Shown: positions 17,081 to 25,627 of the stretch, piece after piece
Layout of the letters: each line of letters opens with the position of its first letter
Position numbering within the stretch: position 1 is the first letter of the stretch
Notes under the pieces: generated by a model
Seen by the model: the letters and a program-made list of their open reading frames with translations, nothing else
Told to the model about the DNA's origin: nothing
The model's database searches: none
Program-made: the position numbers and the translations under genes
Assembly: GCF_002335745.1 (NCBI RefSeq)
Contig: NZ_NIST01000001.1
Coordinates: forward strand, 1,356,188-1,420,187
DNA from: Evansella halocellulosilytica
GTDB taxonomy: Bacteria > Bacillota > Bacilli > Bacillales > Salisediminibacteriaceae
DNA length: 64,000 nt
Direction of reading: 5' to 3'

Positions 17081-18763
17081 ATGAATTTATCAACGGTTTA
17101 CGCTAATGCATTACATGAACAGTTGCACGAGTTATTCACACTTGAGGATATCGTTTCACTTATTGAAAGACCGAAAAATAAACAGCATGGTGACTTAGCT
17201 TTCCCGTGCTTTCAGCTAGCAAAACAGTACCGTCAGTCACCGTCAGACATCGCAAAACAATTAAGTGGAGCAGTAAAAGGAACATTAATCGACCAGACAG
17301 AAGCTATCGGTCCATATGTGAATGTATTTTTTCGAAAAAAAGAAGTGAGCAAAAAGGTTCTGACAAAAGTCATGATTGAAGGAAACGACTACGGTTCTGT
17401 AAAAAATGATAAAGGTGTTGTCTCGATTGACTTTTCGTCACCGAATATTGCAAAGCCATTTTCAATGGGACACCTACGCTCAACGGTAATCGGTCAATCA
17501 CTTGCGCTTCTTGCTCAAAAAAATGGCTATCAACCTGTGAAAATTAACCACCTTGGTGATTGGGGGACACAATTTGGTAAGCTAATGTGCGCATATACAA
17601 AGTGGGGAAGTAAAGAAGAAGTAAAATCGAACCCTATTCCGGCTTTAATGAAATTGTATGTGATGTTTCATGAAAAAGCAGCACAAAATCCGAGCTTGAA
17701 TGATGAAGGTAGAGCATGGTTTAAAAGCCTGGAAGATGGTGAGGCTGAGGCAGTGCAGTTATGGAAATGGTTTAAAGGCGAGTCACTGAAGGAATTTCAA
17801 AAAGTATACGATTTACTCGGTGTTCAGTTTGACCGTGTACAAGGGGAAAGCTTTTATAATGACCAGATGAATGAGGTTGTAAAAGAATTAGAAGAGAGCG
17901 GATTACTTACTGAATCTGATGGGGCAGAAGTCGTTGAAGTCGGAGAAGATATGCCTCCATGTCTTATAAAGAAAAAAGATGGAACGACGTTATATGCAAC
18001 AAGAGATTTGGCTGCTGCGATCTATCGAAAAAACACAAATCATTTTCATCATGCGCTATATATTGTCGGTGGTGAACAGGAACTTCATTTTAAACAGCTC
18101 TTTCATGTATTAAAAAAGATGGGTTTCGACTGGAGTAGTCATTTATTCCACGTACCTTTTGGACTGATTTTAAAAGATGGCAAGAAGATGTCGACACGAA
18201 AAGGACAGATTATTTTACTGGAAGAAGTGCTGCAAGAAGCTGTACAAAAAGCAAAAAGTAATATGGAAGTGAAGAATCCTCACTTAGATGACATTGATCA
18301 TGTCGCCAAGCAAGTAGGTACTGGAGCAGTTATCTTTCACGATTTAAAAAATGAGCGGTTAAATAGTGTAGAATTTAATCTCGATCAAATGCTCACCTTT
18401 GAAGGTGAGACCGGCCCTTACGTTCAATATACACACGCTCGTGCTCAAACTATTTTAGAAAGAAGCGTAGTCGAAGTCGTAAGTACATTTGACGGGCTTA
18501 ATGATGAGCATTCTTGGGAAGTCATTAAATTACTTAGTGAATTTCCAAAGGAAGTTCAGCGAGCATATGCTGCATTTGAACCTTCCATCATCGCAAAGTA
18601 CACCATCCGCTTAGCACAAAGCTTCAACTCTTATTATGGTAAAGTGAAAATACTTGATCACGATGATCAGGTTATGAATAGACTAGCGTTAACAAAAAGT
18701 GTCACGATTGTTTTGAAAGAAGGACTTCGTGTTCTCGGCGTGCAAGCACCACCAAACATGTAA
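17081..18763 (+). CDS. argS: Arginyl-tRNA synthetase
   Basis: A 560-residue class I aminoacyl-tRNA synthetase that charges tRNA-Arg. ATG 17081 is chosen over TTG 17075 because GAGGAGG lies 8 bp upstream. The N-terminal Arg-specific domain (residues about 1-90) leads into SSPNIAKPFSMGHLRST, which contains the HIGH-type motif. KMSTRKGQ is the KMSKS-type loop. The C-terminal half carries the DALR-type anticodon-binding domain. The gene is under T-box control and monocistronic, separated from the next gene by about 90 bp. It could be the only copy or a second, regulated copy. Confidence 0.95.
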   Translation: MNLSTVYANALHEQLHELFTLEDIVSLIERPKNKQHGDLAFPCFQLAKQYRQSPSDIAKQLSGAVKGTLIDQTEAIGPYVNVFFRKKEVSKKVLTKVMIEGNDYGSVKNDKGVVSIDFSSPNIAKPFSMGHLRSTVIGQSLALLAQKNGYQPVKINHLGDWGTQFGKLMCAYTKWGSKEEVKSNPIPALMKLYVMFHEKAAQNPSLNDEGRAWFKSLEDGEAEAVQLWKWFKGESLKEFQKVYDLLGVQFDRVQGESFYNDQMNEVVKELEESGLLTESDGAEVVEVGEDMPPCLIKKKDGTTLYATRDLAAAIYRKNTNHFHHALYIVGGEQELHFKQLFHVLKKMGFDWSSHLFHVPFGLILKDGKKMSTRKGQIILLEEVLQEAVQKAKSNMEVKNPHLDDIDHVAKQVGTGAVIFHDLKNERLNSVEFNLDQMLTFEGETGPYVQYTHARAQTILERSVVEVVSTFDGLNDEHSWEVIKLLSEFPKEVQRAYAAFEPSIIAKYTIRLAQSFNSYYGKVKILDHDDQVMNRLALTKSVTIVLKEGLRVLGVQAPPNM

Positions 18764-18851
18764 GCAGAAAAAAATCTCCTTTTCTTCAATAATTTTCGTA
18801 TTTTCGTGGTGATTTGTAGAAGAATAATCATCAAAGAGGAGGTACGCTTAA

Positions 18852-19874
18852 ATGAAGAAAACACGGATGGTTTGTTCTGCAATCGTAGCATCTCTTTTTA
18901 TTTTAGGAGGCTGTGGCGGCAATACTGATAATGATGATTTAACTATTGAAAACGAGAGTAATTTTGAAGGGACATCCGTCAGCTTGGACGGAGATGACTA
19001 TTTTATTGAACAAGATGAAATTAGTACGAATCACATTCATGGCTTAGGTTTTGCAGGTAATGAAAATATCATTTACTTCGCAACGGACCATGGGCTAATT
19101 TTATATGATAACGGAAAATGGTTTGGAACCGATCAAGAGCAAAATGATTATTTGGATTTTAGTGCAGTTGAAGGTGGTTTTTATGCGAGTGTACACCAAG
19201 ACGAAAACAAGAATTTTGATGTGGAGAATCGATTAGGGCTTGTTAAAAGCGTTGATGGCGGTAAAAATGTTGATCATTTGGACTTACTCGATGAAAAGGA
19301 CTTCCGTGTCGCTGGTACAAGCTACTACACGAATGCTGTTTATGTTTATAACTTTGAGCCTAATAATCGTATGGGAGAAACAGGTCTTTATTATACGTTA
19401 GACGATGGAGATACATGGACGAAAAGTGATATGCAAGGTTTACCAGATGTATCAAATGATGAAGGAAATCACCATGACTTTGTTTTATCTGTACACCCTC
19501 GTAACGAAAATACTGTAGTAATCGGTACAGATGATGGGTTATTTTTATCTGATGATTATGGTGATCATTTTCGGGAATCGGAACTTGATTTACCAATTAC
19601 GAGTTTGGCGTTTCATGAAGATGACGTGTTAGCAGCTGTATGGACAGGTGAAATGGAATTAGTTCGTTTAAGGAGTGAAGGCGACACCATTCCAGTTGAA
19701 TTACCTAGATTAGATGAACAAGATCAGATTCAATATATATCCGTGAACCCGAATGATGATCATGACATTGTATTTACGACGTTCTCAGGAGATAGTTATC
19801 ATACGTTAGACCATGGAGTCACATGGGTCATGATCATGGAAGACTTTGAGACAGCGAAAGTCCTTCCTTATTAA
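18852..19874 (+). CDS. Lipoprotein with sortilin/BNR-type propeller repeats
   Basis: A 340-residue secreted lipoprotein. The signal peptide ends with the lipobox LGGC at residues about 19-22. The mature part contains repeated units with BNR-like motifs (SVDGGKN, TLDDGDTWTKSD, SDDYGDHF, TLDHGVTW), as in F510_1955-type glycosylhydrolase-like proteins and other beta-propellers. The His-containing segment ISTNHIHGLGF is typical of that group. It may bind carbohydrate or a cofactor outside the membrane; no enzyme activity is proven. AGAGGAGG precedes the ATG. Confidence 0.78.
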   Translation: MKKTRMVCSAIVASLFILGGCGGNTDNDDLTIENESNFEGTSVSLDGDDYFIEQDEISTNHIHGLGFAGNENIIYFATDHGLILYDNGKWFGTDQEQNDYLDFSAVEGGFYASVHQDENKNFDVENRLGLVKSVDGGKNVDHLDLLDEKDFRVAGTSYYTNAVYVYNFEPNNRMGETGLYYTLDDGDTWTKSDMQGLPDVSNDEGNHHDFVLSVHPRNENTVVIGTDDGLFLSDDYGDHFRESELDLPITSLAFHEDDVLAAVWTGEMELVRLRSEGDTIPVELPRLDEQDQIQYISVNPNDDHDIVFTTFSGDSYHTLDHGVTWVMIMEDFETAKVLPY

Positions 19875-19901
19875 AAAAATAAATTTTTCAGTCAATAAGA
19901 G

Positions 19902-19938
19902 AAAAGGGCGTTCTAATGATGAGAACCGTCCTTTTTTT
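19902..19938 (+). terminator. Terminator of the propeller lipoprotein gene
   Basis: AAAGGGCGTTCT and AGAACCGTCCTTT form an imperfect stem followed by a run of T. Confidence 0.6.
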
Positions 19939-20036
19939 CGTTTGTAATCGATCAAATCGGATGACGAAAGTAGTAAATTGAGTGTATTGAAACGAAATCG
20001 TTCGGAAAAATTTTTTGAAAAACTTGTAAAGGTATG

Positions 20037-20053
20037 TACACTGTGTTAGTGTA
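20037..20053 (+). promoter_or_regulatory. Operator-like inverted repeat before the yhcE-I operon
   Basis: TACACT-N5-AGTGTA lies upstream of yhcE in a promoter-like region, with TTGAAA and TTGTAA as possible -35 elements. YtrA-type GntR regulators are reported to use AGTGTA/TACACT half-sites, and the operon encodes such a regulator, so autoregulation is likely. The half-site order and spacing here differ from that of YtrA. Confidence 0.55.
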
Positions 20054-20118
20054 TATATAGATATAAACAGTTGGGTTGCAATATCATTGAAATGATGAGT
20101 GTAAGGAGAGGAAGAAGA

Positions 20119-20850
20119 ATGAATTGGCAACATTGTAAACGTCTAATCGCTTTTGAGTTTAAACATACACCTTTATATTATTTTGCGTTAAATTTACTTA
20201 TTGCTGCACTGTTTGGATGGTTTTATGCACAAGTATTACCAGAGAATTTACTCGAAGATAAACCAACGATGGTTGTCGATTTTTTATTCGTTTTAGCGAT
20301 GAGCGTTAGTGTATATTTATTACGACCATATTCTTTTTATATTCGAGAAGTTAAAAGTAAATTTTACGTTGCACCGATTCAAATTCTCTTGCGACAAATG
20401 CCGATTACGAAAAAGACGATTATTGTAAGTAGGTTTATGACGGCAAGTATGTTTAGCATTACCGCGAGTATTATCTTTCTATCTGTATTTTTCTTCTTTT
20501 TACCGACTGATGAAGCGATCACCTTATTTCCAAATGTCATCTCTTTTTCGCTTGTTTGGATATTGCTTGCCTTGGCTAGCTCTGGAGCGGTAGCTGCCTC
20601 TGAGCCGGGGGATTATATGACAAAACGGATAATTGTTTTATGGTGGGTTGTTATTTTATATGTTCTTATTGTTGGATTGCTCATGATTCGTTTCATAACA
20701 GGTCGCTTTTTAATGGAGTGGATCGTTATTGGATCGGCTGAAATGCCGGTTCTTTTCCCGGTCCTTGTATTACTTTTTAGTATGATTGTCGTTCGACTTT
20801 GGGCGATGTACATGAAGTATTATCTTAACAAAACGGCGTATCACGTTTAG
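20119..20850 (+). CDS. yhcE: YhcE-like integral membrane protein
   Basis: A 243-residue membrane protein with about six hydrophobic segments (around residues 17-37, 51-70, 100-123, 133-153, 170-191 and 205-227), consistent with an ABC-2-like permease or accessory subunit. ATG 20119 is chosen because AAGGAGAGG precedes it. It is the first gene of an operon with a GntR regulator, two ABC ATPases and an ABC-2 permease, in the order of B. subtilis yhcE-yhcI. The YhcE identity rests on order and size. The transported substrate is unknown. Confidence 0.72.
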   Translation: MNWQHCKRLIAFEFKHTPLYYFALNLLIAALFGWFYAQVLPENLLEDKPTMVVDFLFVLAMSVSVYLLRPYSFYIREVKSKFYVAPIQILLRQMPITKKTIIVSRFMTASMFSITASIIFLSVFFFFLPTDEAITLFPNVISFSLVWILLALASSGAVAASEPGDYMTKRIIVLWWVVILYVLIVGLLMIRFITGRFLMEWIVIGSAEMPVLFPVLVLLFSMIVVRLWAMYMKYYLNKTAYHV

Positions 20851-20866
20851 AGGAAGAGGGGTGCCG

Positions 20867-21059
20867 ATGCAATTTAAAGACATATTAAAACGGAGAATCC
20901 CATTAAATCTCACTATTTTTGCATTAGGCCATTGTATGACTGCAGTACGAGTTACCAATCTCAACAATTTCCCTAGCTTGTTTATTTCTGCTGACCGGGG
21001 TGCTTATTTCGTTAGCGGGAACGACGAGAAGGATGGAAAGAGTGGTTTATAATGTCTAG
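20867..21059 (+). pseudogene. Small membrane protein gene with probable frameshift
   Basis: Translation from ATG 20867 gives a plausible start (MQFKDILKRRIPLNLTIFALGHCMT), but from about 20940 this frame becomes polar and unconvincing. The neighbouring frame from 20940 reads LQYELPISTISLACLFLLTG and then LISLAGTTRRMERVVYNV, a typical membrane helix with basic flank, ending at 21057-21059 within the start of the GntR gene. One extra base near 20936-20942 explains this. It is either a pseudogene or a sequencing error in a small permease-associated gene. Confidence 0.55.
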
Positions 21060-21456
21060 CCTTTTGCCGATAAAAATAAAAGAAAATAGCCGCACACCAA
21101 TATATGATCAAATTGAATCTCAACTCAAAACGCTTATCGTAAGCGGAGAACTTCCAGCTGGAACTGCCCTGCCGTCGATACGAAAGCTTGCCGCTTCTTT
21201 ATCATGCAGTGTCATAACGACGAGGAGATCGTATCAAAACTTAGAGCAGCAAGGCTATATAAAAACAGTTCAAGGGAAAGGGACGTTTGTTGCCAAAATC
21301 AACATGACTGATCAGGATATTCAAAAAAAGGAGGCAGTAGAAGCAGCATTGTCAGAAGCTGCACGAATCGGAAGAAGTTATCAGTATTCCGATGAGGAAC
21401 TGTTGACTTGGTTCAGCAACATCTTGAAAGGGGAAGTGAAACGTGATTCATTTTAA
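21052..21456 (+). CDS. yhcF: GntR-family (YtrA subfamily) transcriptional regulator
   Basis: A 134-residue repressor-type protein. The N-terminal winged helix is clear (TPIYDQIESQLKTLIVSGEL and LPSIRKLAASLSCSVITTRR), followed by a short C-terminal dimerisation region without a large ligand domain, as in YtrA-type regulators. It overlaps the preceding reading frame and shares 14 bp with the ATPase gene that follows, so it is translationally coupled within the yhcE-I-like operon. It probably controls this operon through the inverted repeat at 20037-20053. Confidence 0.88.
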   Translation: MSSLLPIKIKENSRTPIYDQIESQLKTLIVSGELPAGTALPSIRKLAASLSCSVITTRRSYQNLEQQGYIKTVQGKGTFVAKINMTDQDIQKKEAVEAALSEAARIGRSYQYSDEELLTWFSNILKGEVKRDSF

Positions 21457-22318
21457 AAACGTAGAAAAGAAGATTGACAATGAATTCCAGTTAGGACCAT
21501 TCAGCTTTCACATTGAACCGGGAACAGTTACTGCTTTAATTGGGAACAACGGAGCTGGTAAAAGTACATTAATTAGATTGTTAACTGGAATGGTGTTACC
21601 TGATCACGGATTCATTCACAGGTTTAATGATGGAACTGAGGAAGAAGAAGCATGGAAGGAATACATTGGGTATGTTCCTCAAACGAGTATCGGGTATGAG
21701 CGTTTTACGCTGAAGCAGCTAGCAGAACTTCATAATATTGGCTATAAGAACTGGAACGAAGCGGAGTTTGACAGACTTATTAAAAAATTTAATCTTCCAT
21801 TAAATAAACGGTTTGACAGCCTTTCTGCTGGTATGCAGAAGCAAGGACTTACAATCTTAGCGCTAGCCCGTAAAACAAAGCTATTAATTATGGATGAACC
21901 TTTGTCAGGTGTGGATATTGAAAACCAAGTGATGATGAGGGAAGAATGGATTTCCTATTTGGAGGAGGATTCTGAAAGGGCAATCCTCTTTGCGACTCAT
22001 GTTCCAGAGGAAGTAAAAGAGTTTGCTGATTATATTGTCAGTCTGAATGGTGGAAGACTTACTGGGATTTATGAAAAAGATGAACTTCAACAAAAATTTG
22101 GGCGGATATGGGTGAAAGACAGCAAAGCAGAGTTATATCATCTGCCAGGGGTTTTTGAGGTTATAAGTGATGGAAAGGTGTGTGAAATCGCAACGAAAGA
22201 CTTGAAGAAGACAGAAGAAGCGTTAGAAGTAGCAAACATTGAGATTGTGATGCAAAACAGCTTTAGTTTTTCAGAAATATTACGCTTTCTACTGCAAGAA
22301 TTGAGAGGAGAGGAATAA
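21443..22318 (+). CDS. yhcG: ABC transporter ATP-binding protein, YhcG-like
   Basis: A 291-residue ATPase that starts at GTG 21443, preceded by AAAGGGGAAG. It has Walker A GNNGAGKST, a signature loop SLSAGMQKQG (LSGGQ variant), Walker B LLIMDEP and the switch His in FATHVPEE. It powers an exporter of the GntR-regulated YtrB/YhcG type. It overlaps the gntR gene by 14 bp and is followed after 2 bp by a second ATPase gene, so the exporter may use two different ATPases. Confidence 0.88.
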   Translation: MIHFKNVEKKIDNEFQLGPFSFHIEPGTVTALIGNNGAGKSTLIRLLTGMVLPDHGFIHRFNDGTEEEEAWKEYIGYVPQTSIGYERFTLKQLAELHNIGYKNWNEAEFDRLIKKFNLPLNKRFDSLSAGMQKQGLTILALARKTKLLIMDEPLSGVDIENQVMMREEWISYLEEDSERAILFATHVPEEVKEFADYIVSLNGGRLTGIYEKDELQQKFGRIWVKDSKAELYHLPGVFEVISDGKVCEIATKDLKKTEEALEVANIEIVMQNSFSFSEILRFLLQELRGEE

Positions 22319-22320
22319 CC

Positions 22321-23223
22321 GTGACTCTAGTCATTGAAGGTTTAAAAAAGAAATTTGCTCACCATCACGCTGTTGATGGGATATCATTATCGGTAGAAAA
22401 AGGTGAAATGTTTGGCATGCTCGGTGCTAACGGAGCAGGAAAAACAACTTCTTTTCGGATGATCCTCGGTTTATTAGATCCAACAGAAGGGTCGGTTACG
22501 TGGAATGGAGAGAGGATTACTTATAAACGGACACATTTAGTCGGATATTTACCAGAAGAAAGAGGGTTATTTCCTAAGCTGACAGTGAAAGAACAACTAA
22601 TCTATTTAATGAAGCTTAAAGGGATGAAAAATCAGAATATTATTAGTGAAATGCGTAATTGGCTGGACCGTTTTCAAATTAACGAGTACGAAAATAAAAA
22701 AATCGAAGAACTGTCTAAAGGGAATCAGCAAAAAATACAATTTATGGCTGCAGTGCTGCATAAACCAGAGCTATTAATTCTTGATGAGCCTTTCAGTGGA
22801 CTTGATCCAGTAAATTCCGAAATGCTGAAAAGTGCCGTATTAGATTTACAAAAGATGGGGACGGCTATTGTTTTTTCCAGTCATCAGATGAAAAACGTTG
22901 AAGAGATGTGTGAGGATCTCATTATGCTAAAACAGGGGAAGGCTGTCCTCCAAGGGAATTTAAGAGAGATTAAGAGGTCTTACCGTATGAAGAGCATAAG
23001 CATTAAATCAGATTACGAAGTGGATTTCCTTCAGTCTATAAAAGGTGTTATCCACATGGATAAAACGAAGGATGGCGCAGTTTTAAAAGTTGAAAATGAA
23101 GCAGTTGCAGAAGAGATATTTAAGAAAATTACTGAAAGCGGCTTTGTCCGTAAATTTGAAGTTGAAGAGCCATCACTACACGATATTTTTATAGATAAGG
23201 TTGGTGGAAATAAAGATGAATAA
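22321..23223 (+). CDS. yhcH: ABC transporter ATP-binding protein, YhcH-like
   Basis: A 300-residue ATPase that starts at GTG 22321. It has Walker A GANGAGKT, signature SKGNQQKIQ, Walker B LLILDEPFSGLDP and the His-switch SSHQM. After residue about 215 there is a DUF4162-type C-terminal domain, as in NatA-like exporters. The gene overlaps the permease gene by 8 bp. Together they probably form a NatAB-like export system whose substrate, perhaps a sodium ion, antibiotic or peptide, cannot be told from the sequence. Confidence 0.9.
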   Translation: MTLVIEGLKKKFAHHHAVDGISLSVEKGEMFGMLGANGAGKTTSFRMILGLLDPTEGSVTWNGERITYKRTHLVGYLPEERGLFPKLTVKEQLIYLMKLKGMKNQNIISEMRNWLDRFQINEYENKKIEELSKGNQQKIQFMAAVLHKPELLILDEPFSGLDPVNSEMLKSAVLDLQKMGTAIVFSSHQMKNVEEMCEDLIMLKQGKAVLQGNLREIKRSYRMKSISIKSDYEVDFLQSIKGVIHMDKTKDGAVLKVENEAVAEEIFKKITESGFVRKFEVEEPSLHDIFIDKVGGNKDE

Positions 23224-24469
23224 TTTTTGGACGACAGTCAACCATACAGCTAGCAGAAGACTTAAATCTAAAACGTTTGTAGTGACGAATATTCTCATTG
23301 CTATACTCATTATCGGCTTATTAAACATTAACAGTATTCTAGATAATTTCTCGAGTGATGGGGAGACTGAAGCACCGTCTGTTGCGGTCATTGACGATAC
23401 AATTTATGACGGGATGTTAGGCACGATGCTAGAATCCTATGAAGATGGGGAGTACGAATATCTCCATTATACGGATGGCGATGTGGATCATGCAATAGAA
23501 GAGGCATCTAACAATGAATTTGCCTATGTCCTTCATTTAAGCGGAAGTACAGCAGACCTTGAAGCAGAATTTTATGGAGAAGGTACTGACTACCGAGTAG
23601 GAGTTGATGTGAACCAAGATGTTCAACGACTAAAGGAAACATTCGTTACAACGGAGCTCGACTTAGATGAAGAACAGTTAGCAATGATTTTTAATCCGGT
23701 AACATTCACTGAACTGCCTTTACACGAAAATGGGGATGTACAGACAGAACAGTCTCATATGCAAGCATATTGGATGGTTTATGGTCTCGTATTTGCGATC
23801 TACCTTATCGTGATTATGTTAGGTACGATGATTGCCACAGAAGTCGCGACAGAGAAATCATCGAGAGTGATGGAGCTGATTGTGTCAAGTGTGAATCCAG
23901 TCATTCAAATGGTTGGGAAACTGACTGGAATTGGAATAGTCGGTCTAGTGAATATCGGGATTATCGTTGGAGCTGCTCTCATTGGTTCATACGTTAGCGG
24001 GGAAAACTTTATTGACATGATCTTTACTGAAGTTATAGACATTTCATTAATTGTATATGCATTGTTGTTAATTATTCTCGGGTACTTAGTTTATGGAGGT
24101 ATCGCAGCGATGTTAGGGGCTCTCGTCAGCAGAGCAGAGGAAGTGAACCAAGCGATACAGCCTTTAATATATATTGCAATGATCGCTCTGTTTATTTCGA
24201 TGTACGGGCTTAATGTTCCAGATGCTCCGATGATTCATGTGTTATCTTACGTTCCTTTCTTCACACCGCAGTTATTATTCCTTCGAATAGGGATGGGAAC
24301 TGTACCTGGATGGGAAGTGGCATTAATTATCGGGATCCTGATCATTAACGCTATTCTCATCAATATTATAGCTGCTCGTATATACAAAGGCGGCGTGCTT
24401 ATGTACGGGAAGTTTTCCTTTAAGAACGGGTTAAAGCAAGCCTTCTTACTTTCGAAAAAAGAAAACTAA
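23216..24469 (+). CDS. yhcI: ABC-2 type permease, YhcI/NatB-like
   Basis: A 417-residue permease. ATG 23216 is chosen over GTG 23201 because it overlaps the end of the ATPase gene (ATGAATAA). One N-terminal helix (residues about 20-40) is followed by a large extracellular domain of about 140 residues, then five more helices in the C-terminal half, including the segment ATEKSSRVMELIVSSVNPVIQMVGK typical of NatB-like proteins. It is the membrane half for one or both adjacent ATPases. A terminator ends the operon. Confidence 0.88.
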   Translation: MNNFWTTVNHTASRRLKSKTFVVTNILIAILIIGLLNINSILDNFSSDGETEAPSVAVIDDTIYDGMLGTMLESYEDGEYEYLHYTDGDVDHAIEEASNNEFAYVLHLSGSTADLEAEFYGEGTDYRVGVDVNQDVQRLKETFVTTELDLDEEQLAMIFNPVTFTELPLHENGDVQTEQSHMQAYWMVYGLVFAIYLIVIMLGTMIATEVATEKSSRVMELIVSSVNPVIQMVGKLTGIGIVGLVNIGIIVGAALIGSYVSGENFIDMIFTEVIDISLIVYALLLIILGYLVYGGIAAMLGALVSRAEEVNQAIQPLIYIAMIALFISMYGLNVPDAPMIHVLSYVPFFTPQLLFLRIGMGTVPGWEVALIIGILIINAILINIIAARIYKGGVLMYGKFSFKNGLKQAFLLSKKEN

Positions 24470-24492
24470 GACCATAGCTGAATAACCACCTT

Positions 24493-24535
24493 AACTCTCC
24501 CGGCTAAACAACTATAGCCGAGGGAGTTTTTTTAA
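24493..24535. terminator. Terminator of the yhcE-I operon
   Basis: AACTCTCCCGGCTA (24493-24506) pairs with TAGCCGAGGGAGTT (24515-24528) and is followed by a T-run. It may also stop transcription from the minus-strand gene ending at 24543. Confidence 0.85.
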
Positions 24536-24542
24536 GATTTTT

Positions 24543-25115
24543 TTATGGAATGTAGATGTTTTCGTTTTTCATATGGTGTTCATATTGAGGACTCTTCGAT
24601 GGACTTTCATGAAATGGTGGATAAGTAATAAAAATAAGTGTAACGGACATGAGGTAAAGAACAGTAACGGCGTTTGAGAAAATAATCTTTGCTTTTGTCA
24701 TCTCGTGATTCTTATCCCAAAAGTATACGACCCACCAGCTGGAGAATGATGTTAACAAGAGAAAGAATAACAATAGTATTCTGATCTCTTGCGGAAGCAG
24801 CATTTCTGCGGTCATTGCGCCCATTAATCCTGCCATTGCTCCAGAAAAAATCCCTTCAATGAGCCCTAAGCTTCCTTGTGGAGCACCAATAACCATCCCA
24901 GCAAAGACAGATACGATCGTTGCGACTGTTACTGTAATGAAAAAATTCCCATGAAATACACCACCAACATATAACCCGATCGTAAACCCAAAAAGCATCG
25001 AACCTCCCATTGAGATCATCATTTTTTCCATTTTTGTTCGTGTATTCCCCGAGCGCCTGACGGCATATATGTACAGTACAAGCGGGACGAGGAAAAGCAT
25101 GATATAAACCTTCAC
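24543..25115 (-). CDS. Membrane protein of unknown function, divergent from cadC
   Basis: A 190-residue protein. GTG 25115 is chosen because GGAGGGG precedes it closely and the longer frame adds an improbable leader. It has about five hydrophobic segments, Gly-rich ones in the middle (SMGGSMLFGFTIGLYVGG, SVFAGMVIGAPQGSLGLIEG) and a His-containing C-terminal tail (HESPSKSPQYEHHMKNE). It starts about 80 bp from the palindrome that probably controls cadC. A role in metal handling is only inferred from this shared region. No family was recognised. Confidence 0.6.
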   Translation of the reverse strand: MKVYIMLFLVPLVLYIYAVRRSGNTRTKMEKMMISMGGSMLFGFTIGLYVGGVFHGNFFITVTVATIVSVFAGMVIGAPQGSLGLIEGIFSGAMAGLMGAMTAEMLLPQEIRILLLFFLLLTSFSSWWVVYFWDKNHEMTKAKIIFSNAVTVLYLMSVTLIFITYPPFHESPSKSPQYEHHMKNENIYIP

Positions 25116-25192
25116 TGATGATCCCCTCCATGGAAGAATACGAGCTATTCCAATATGTATGACAAGCACATCGTAAATATGTTTGCATATAC

Positions 25193-25212
25193 ATTCAAAT
25201 ATACATTTGAAT
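25193..25212. promoter_or_regulatory. cad operator-type palindrome
   Basis: ATTCAAAT-ATAC-ATTTGAAT is a perfect inverted repeat like the S. aureus cadO site bound by CadC. It lies 57 bp upstream of cadC and between the divergent starts. Metal binding to CadC would release it and allow transcription. Confidence 0.8.
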
Positions 25213-25269
25213 AAAACGTGTACTTCATTTATAATCAAATTATGGTTTGAATGTTAGGAGTGAATAGAA

Positions 25270-25626
25270 TTGAAACAAGATATATGTGATATTTACTGTT
25301 ACGACGAGGAAAAAGTAACTCGTACAAAAGCGGCGATAAATGACGATGAAGTAAAAAGTGTCAGCGGTATTTTTAAAGTTTTAGGCGATCCGACTCGGCT
25401 TAGTATTGCTTACGCCTTAATGAAGGAAGAGGAGCTATGTGTGTGTGACGTTGCGAATATTATCGATTCATCGATTGCAACAGCGTCTCACCATCTGAGA
25501 ACGATGAAAAAACAAGGTTTGGCTAAATATCGAAAAGAAGGGAAACTTGCGTTTTACAGTCTTGATGATGAACATGTAGAGTCACTCATCCATCTTGCTT
25601 TTGAGCACCACCGAGAGGAGAAGTAA
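25270..25626 (+). CDS. cadC: ArsR/SmtB-family metal sensor CadC
   Basis: A 118-residue winged-helix repressor. The start is TTG 25270 with TTAGGAGTG upstream. The N-terminal Cys-containing arm (DICDIYCYDEE) and the ELCVCD motif at the recognition-helix region are the classic Cys ligands for Cd, Pb and Zn. The DNA-binding helix is SIATASHHLRTM. It represses the cad operon in the absence of metal. The cadA ATPase gene starts 1 bp after its stop codon. Confidence 0.93.
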   Translation: MKQDICDIYCYDEEKVTRTKAAINDDEVKSVSGIFKVLGDPTRLSIAYALMKEEELCVCDVANIIDSSIATASHHLRTMKKQGLAKYRKEGKLAFYSLDDEHVESLIHLAFEHHREEK

Positions 25627-25627
25627 T

